Positions 59,574 through 64,000 of a stretch of 64,000 nucleotides of DNA are shown here, one piece after another. Position numbers and translations under genes: made by a program. Origin of the DNA: Ilex aquifolium (lineage: Eukaryota > Streptophyta > Magnoliopsida > Aquifoliales > Aquifoliaceae); the NCBI GenBank assembly GCA_951799425.1, contig OX637409.1, positions 18,649,960-18,713,959 of the forward strand, written 5' to 3'. Under the pieces are notes generated by a model that was not told where the DNA came from, made no database searches, and saw only the letters and a list, made by a program, of their open reading frames with translations. How positions within the stretch are numbered: position 1 is the stretch's first letter; every line of letters begins with the position of its first letter.

Positions 59574-59911
59574 TTTATTTCTTTTTTTTCTCGTTTGGGT
59601 CATTAATAGAAATATGCTTTTGTCTAGGACACTGAATGGATTTATCATTAGCTAACTTTACGGTATCTTAATTCATTCTTTCACTTACCCAAAAAAAAAA
59701 AAAAATCATTATTTCACATACCTCAATTGAGTGTACTTTAATTCTGCCTTGTTTTTAGACTGTTTAAAAAATTAATTAAAAGAAATTGAGTCATTACAAG
59801 TTAAATTAAACTCATTAACTCACATAAAATTAATCAGTATTCATCATCGCCAACCCACCCTTGACCCACCCACCACTACCAACAATCCCCATAGTCACCA
59901 CTGCCTGCTAC
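59574..59911. other. 3' flank of the glutamine-rich copy
   Basis: No gene seen. Aligns with 12744-13040. An A-run at 59691-59705 is private to this copy. Confidence 0.4.
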
Positions 59912-60442
59912 TAGGGGCGATTCAATACAATTGGAGGCCTAAAACAACCAATATTAATTAGGCCTTTTATTTTTAAAAAATAATTTAAATATTTTTTTTT
60001 TGACCTTTTGAGATGAAAATTTGTTATTACATTTTTTATTTAGTTTAGCTAACATATTTTTTTGATTGACTGAACAATTAATTTGCTTAGCCTTTCTTAG
60101 ATTGAGATCATCTCTATTACTTTCTCTCTCTCTCTACTCGTATCCATATCTAAAGTAGCTTAATATTAGTCATAGCTGCATAAACCCTTATATGACTATG
60201 TGGGAATTTACAGAGAAGATGTCCTTTCTCCCATGAATGAGGTTGAGGTTTTTCTTTTCCTTTTTTTAATGTTATTTTCTCTTTTATTAAATATTTCTTA
60301 GTTGGTTAGGACTTTTTAGGACTTATTTTTATGGTCAAAATTTTTTAATTAGATCATACTTTAAGACTATGAAATTTGGGGGCCTTCCTTCATGGGTAGG
60401 GCCTAAAGCCCTGCTTCAATTCCTATACTGTTGGGCCGGCTT
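59912..60442. mobile_element. Mutator-like non-autonomous element with 10-bp target duplication
   Basis: 531 bp. TSD TGCCTGCTAC at 59902-59911 and 60443-60452. Ends TAGGGGCGATTCAATACAAT and CTATACTGTTGGGCCGGCTT. It is the best defined copy of the family also at 867-1382 and 6867-7384. Absent from unit A near 13045. Confidence 0.75.
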
Positions 60443-60622
60443 TGCCTGCTACCTTTGTCACGATCGCGCTATTGTCATGATTATACCACCATGTAGCATT
60501 TTAAATCCTCTCATTTTTTATATTGTCATTTTGAGTTCGATCTGACCATTGTTAAATTTATTAGATCTTGTTGGTCTCAACTGGACTCATAAAAACTCAC
60601 TAAGAGGTTCATCAAATGTAAC

Positions 60623-61367
60623 TAGGGGTGTCCAGGGGCCGGGTTACCCACGGGTCCCGTTACCCGGTCTGAAAAAAAATAGGTCAAAAATCTGATAGGC
60701 CCTATAATTGGCCCACCCAAGTCCGAGCCCAATATCCTTAAAATGACGGTTTGGGTTTGTCCCAAAACCATTACCCGGCCCAGCCCGTCCACCTTTCCTT
60801 TGAAAAAAAATTATACTTTTAGACCATTAAATTTGAAACTTTGAAATAAGTCTCACAATTTCGGAATTTGAAGTTTTAAAAATTTAGATACTATAAATAA
60901 TCTATTATTTTCTTCACCATGTATTAAGCATACAATTTTAAAAGGATAAAGTAATGCAAATGATAAATAAGTGAGTAGGTGTCAACTTAGTTAGGATGTA
61001 TTCATTCAATTGGATGTAGTTCATCCCCTAATCAAAAATAAAATTATTCATTATTTTATTTTTATCCATTTTGACTATACTTTTGATTCAAAAATATAAT
61101 TTACACAAATATTAAGTTACAAAAATATTCATTATTTTTAAATTAAGTTGTATATAAAAAAAATCTCCAGCAAGCCCGCCCAGAAGGCCCGCCCACAAAC
61201 CCACCCAATCGGCTCACAAGTTGGGCTACGAGTAGCCTACCCCTACCCGAAGTCCGGCCCCACCTGTCCGATAACTTACTTGGGTAAGGATTTGGGCATA
61301 CACTACCCAGGCTCGACCCAAAAAAAATTTTGTGGGCCTAACCCGACCTGGCCCATGGACACCCCTA
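60623..61367. mobile_element. hAT-like non-autonomous element, 745 bp
   Basis: Ends TAGGGGTGTCCAGGGGCC and GGCCCATGGACACCCCTA, inverted repeats of about 15 bp. Flanks AATGTAAC and AATTTAAG fit a diverged 8-bp duplication; unit A has the empty site AATTTAAC near 13216. No transposase frame. Confidence 0.8.
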
Positions 61368-61549
61368 AATTTAAGGGTAGTTTTTAGTTTATTCTACTTT
61401 AATATCACAAGATGGGGCAAAAGAATTAAAAAAATAATTTAGATTACAAATCTATAATTAAAATATCAATTAGTTTAGCTGTAGGCAAATGGTAATTTTT
61501 TCTTTTAGGATTTAATAACTGATTTGCCAAATGTCTTGGCGAGTTATGG

Positions 61550-62060
61550 AAGATTAACTCCAAATATTTAATATTTAGATAGAAATTTCGAATATCCGAT
61601 TAGATTTTGAAAAAAAAAAAATCGTAATTTGATTTGAATACACAAGTTAACTAGATCAAAAATTTTTGACTTTGAGGCACCCTAAAAACAATCCAATGTG
61701 TCATATACGGGTTCAAATTAAATTAAATTAGCAACCATTTTTTAATACCACTTCCTATAGGACTTTACATGTGATAAGCAATCCCCGCGTTGCTAAAGAT
61801 TCATTGTGGCCCAACATCAAATGTCACATGAGATCCATAATTCTATTACTTACAATTTCCTCATACATTAATTGGATTCAAAATTGTCTTTTATTCTAAG
61901 ACCTAAATTTTATACACTAACTTCATATTTGCACGAAATTCGTTCATACAAATATAACCCTTCCCTATTTTCTTTTTTCAGAGCCTCTTATTCATTCTCA
62001 TTCAACCACATCATGGGAGTAAAAAAACAGAAAAAAAAAACCAAATTATTTTAAAAATTT
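61550..62060. other. Unit B-specific spacer with partial duplicate of 8700-9050
   Basis: No gene. About 61700-61960 repeats, with decay, parts of unit A 8690-9040 (AATTGTCTTTTATTCTAA, CTTCATATTT-CACGAAATTC). The remainder is not recognised. Confidence 0.35.
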
Positions 62061-62444
62061 TATGTATGTGTGTGTTTGAAAATCGAATATAAGTAAAATT
62101 TTAATTGAAAGTTATGTGCTTTAATATTGAGTTCGGATTTCAATCCATTCAAAGAAGTATACTATAATCAAAATTCATAATAGCTATTCAATAAACATAT
62201 AATTTTTCAAAATAAATTAAAAAAATAAACTTAGAACTCTATTATTATGAGCACTAAATTATCAATGAGTTTTAGTTTTAAATGATATCTATTATCAACA
62301 TGTCATAATATAATAATTTTTGGAAGAATAATATTATTTTAGACATAAAAATATGACCTATCCAAATATACATGTTGAATTTAAAAAAGAATAAAAAAAA
62401 AATCTAATTTCCACATAAAAACAGTTTTGGAGTATGAAAAAGAT
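62061..62444. other. 3' flank of the right-hand ZAT gene
   Basis: Aligns with 15400-16321 after removing the MITE at 15502-15967. No gene seen. Confidence 0.4.
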
Positions 62445-62948
62445 TCAAATAAGAGAGCCCATCGTAGCTATCATCCCCATTCCCAACTCTACACAATTCT
62501 CATCCGGTGTCAAATTTAAATCTAACCCTATAACTCTCTTGCTATTCGTTTTCTTCAAAACCGGCACGGGCATCGCCGATTGTTTATTCTCTGTTGTCAA
62601 CTCTTTACTACTAGCCGCTGTCGCAGCCACACGGTGGCGTCTCATGTGCCCACCAAGTGCTTGTCCTATTGCAAATTCGAGGCCACAAACGGAACACTTG
62701 TGTGTGTTTGGCTTGGATTGACTTGCTGGATGAAGAAGGTCTACCCCCAGTAGTTTAGGTTTCTTGTGACTCGCTCGGTGGCCACCAAGCGCTTGGAAGG
62801 ATGTGAATTTTCTGCTGCAAGTCTTGCACTCAAAAAGACGATCAGGATATGATGACATAGTCTGACTTACACGAGAGAGGAGCATCATATAGTTGGCCAT
62901 CGCCAGCGCTTCAACTTCTCCATCTTCTCTGCTTCTCTTCACCGTCAT
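62445..62948 (-). CDS. ZAT-type C2H2 zinc-finger transcriptional repressor (167 aa), third copy
   Basis: Intronless, read leftwards from ATG at 62948-62946. KRSR at 4-7, an L-box-like stretch at 11-24, finger 1 with C41, C44, H57, H61, finger 2 with C85, C88, H101, H105, both with QALGGH, and the EAR motif LDLNL at 142-146. Same length as the paralogue at 16322. The fingers are identical except D89 to G; most differences are in the linker (about 68-82), the region 108-118 and the C-terminus. All functional residues are kept, so constraint appears to act on fingers and EAR. Expected role, from the ZAT11/ZAT12 family: a nuclear repressor in stress or redox signalling. TATA box at 63079-63086. 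Confidence 0.92.
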   Translation of the reverse strand: MTVKRSREDGEVEALAMANYMMLLSRVSQTMSSYPDRLFECKTCSRKFTSFQALGGHRASHKKPKLLGVDLLHPASQSKPNTHKCSVCGLEFAIGQALGGHMRRHRVAATAASSKELTTENKQSAMPVPVLKKTNSKRVIGLDLNLTPDENCVELGMGMIATMGSLI

Positions 62949-63078
62949 GGTCAGTAAAATATTATCCAAAAACAGTGTCTCAAAAAAAAAAAAAACAAAA
63001 GAATTCTCTGAGAATATGTTTGTATGTCAAAGGTTTGTAACCGTGTAGAAGTGTGCAAGTACTTTTTAATGTGTTTGG

Positions 63079-63086
63079 TATTTATA
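63079..63086 (-). promoter_or_regulatory. TATA box of the right-hand ZAT gene
   Basis: Minus strand TATAAATA, about 131 bp upstream of the ATG, conserved in all three paralogues. Confidence 0.65.
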
Positions 63087-63169
63087 AGTTGGAGTGGGAC
63101 CGGTATTAGTATGTACAATGACTGATTTGCCCTTGATTCTTGTGGAAGACGAAAGGGTAAAAAATATTC

Positions 63170-63340
63170 ATTGTAACACTTACACTACATTATTAATATC
63201 ATGTAATATAATAGTCTACTAATAACTAAACTTAATAAGCGGTAAAGTAAATCTTACCCTTATTAAGTTCAAATAATTATTATTCTATGTAAAATAACAG
63301 AGTTTATTTTTTCCATTTTATTTATTTATTATTGAACTAA
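63170..63340. repeat. Fold-back MITE-like element in the ZAT 5' flank, third unit
   Basis: Counterpart of 330-515 and 17055-17235, more decayed; the right arm is poorly kept. Confidence 0.4.
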
Positions 63341-64000
63341 TTATCTAATAATTATTATTGTTTTATTATTTTTAATTTTTTTTGCTATAAAATATTTAAA
63401 CTTCTACCGATTACTCATCGGGATCAAGAGCTCTCCACTGTAACATGAGCTGAAGACGTAATTTTTCTTACAATAATGAATATTTACCGAAGAAAGTGAG
63501 CCAAGTGGCTGTTTTTGTATGGGGAACTTTTTAAGCGGTGCCGTCACGGCTTGCGAAGGCGTGTCGGCGTGAAAGAGGACGTGTTGCTTGGGGTAAGCTA
63601 AAAGCGAGTCTACTTTCATTCATCGACACTTCTTCTAAGTCCTTTTTTTTTTTTTTGAAGGCGACACTTCTTCTTCTAAGTCCTTTTGGGATCGATGTAT
63701 ATATTGGTAGTAAAACCCATGTGCAACCATAGCGCGTGAATATTAAATTTGAACACTAATTTTAGGTCTTATTTTGGGAGGTGGTGTGGGTGTCTCTCAA
63801 GAGGTCTTATTTTGGATTTCCATCGAATATTAATTAATTTTAATTTACATTATTTTAAATTATTTCAAAATATTTTTAGATTAGTATCTCTTCTTTTTCA
63901 ATTAAATTCAGTATCTATAAACCCTTTATATAATCAAAATACCCTTCATCTGCCAACTGGTAAAGGAAAGTAACAAATCTTCTAGTTTTGGAAATATTTT
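63341..64000. other. Distal 5' flank of the third unit
   Basis: No gene seen. Aligns with unit A 640-745 and 1383-1803 without the elements that interrupt unit A. A short local duplication of ACACTTCTTCTAAGTCCTTTT lies at about 63626-63684. Confidence 0.45.

Larger units (their letters stand above)
1..62444. repeat. Tandem segmental duplication (units A and B)
   Basis: Unit A 1-16321 and unit B 16322-62444 share gene order and most intergenic sequence in the same order and orientation: ZAT, G-box repeat, Tourist-like MITE, LINE relic, ZAT 5' relic, fold-back element, promoter repeats, glutamine-rich gene. Unit B carries about 27 kb of retrotransposon insertions. A third unit begins at 62445 and leaves the window. 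Confidence 0.85.

Overview
This window is nuclear DNA of a flowering plant, most likely a eudicot. It carries plant-specific C2H2 zinc-finger genes of the ZAT class (QALGGH fingers plus an LDLNL EAR motif) in AT-rich intergenic DNA, with plant Ty3/gypsy Tat-lineage and Ty1/copia elements and many short DNA transposons. I do not commit to a species.

Host layout. The window is a tandem segmental duplication. Unit A (about 1-16,321) begins inside a minus-strand ZAT gene cut by the window edge. It then carries a relic of the 5' end of a ZAT gene (10,961-11,054) and a two-exon plus-strand gene for a glutamine-rich protein I do not recognise (12,037-12,743). Unit B (about 16,322-62,444) repeats the order: ZAT gene (16,322-16,825), ZAT 5' relic (57,866-57,957), glutamine-rich gene copy (58,879-59,573). 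A third unit starts with the ZAT gene at 62,445-62,948. Without its retrotransposons unit B shrinks to about the size of unit A. The two complete ZAT genes encode 167 residues each. The second glutamine-rich copy has a stop at the end of exon 1.

Insertions. Unit B is swollen by (1) a 15.0-kb Tat-lineage gypsy element (19,825-34,824) with three successive antisense gene-like modules downstream of pol and a GAGCTC-rich minisatellite; (2) an inverted LTR of the same family (35,304-36,044) beside an old copia relic, with the 0.5 kb between the two LTRs inverted; (3) an 11.9-kb gag-only gypsy element (44,768-56,635), itself holding a 4.6-kb copia element (47,298-51,921) and a 1.7-kb solo LTR (52,979-54,692). 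For the gag-only element the matching place in unit A is an unoccupied target site.

Smaller pieces include a SINE with an 11-bp target duplication, hAT-, Harbinger- and Mutator-like short elements, fold-back elements in the ZAT upstream regions and a degenerate LINE. Many are present in one unit and absent from the other, so they date to after the duplication.

Functionally, the ZAT genes are expected to be nuclear EAR-type repressors induced by stress, each with a TATA box about 130 bp upstream of its start codon. The glutamine-rich gene has its own TATA box and 48-bp upstream repeats and lies divergently from a ZAT 5' fragment in both units. The most unusual signals are this uncharacterised gene pair, the three antisense modules of the gypsy element, and the conserved non-coding G-box repeat present four times.
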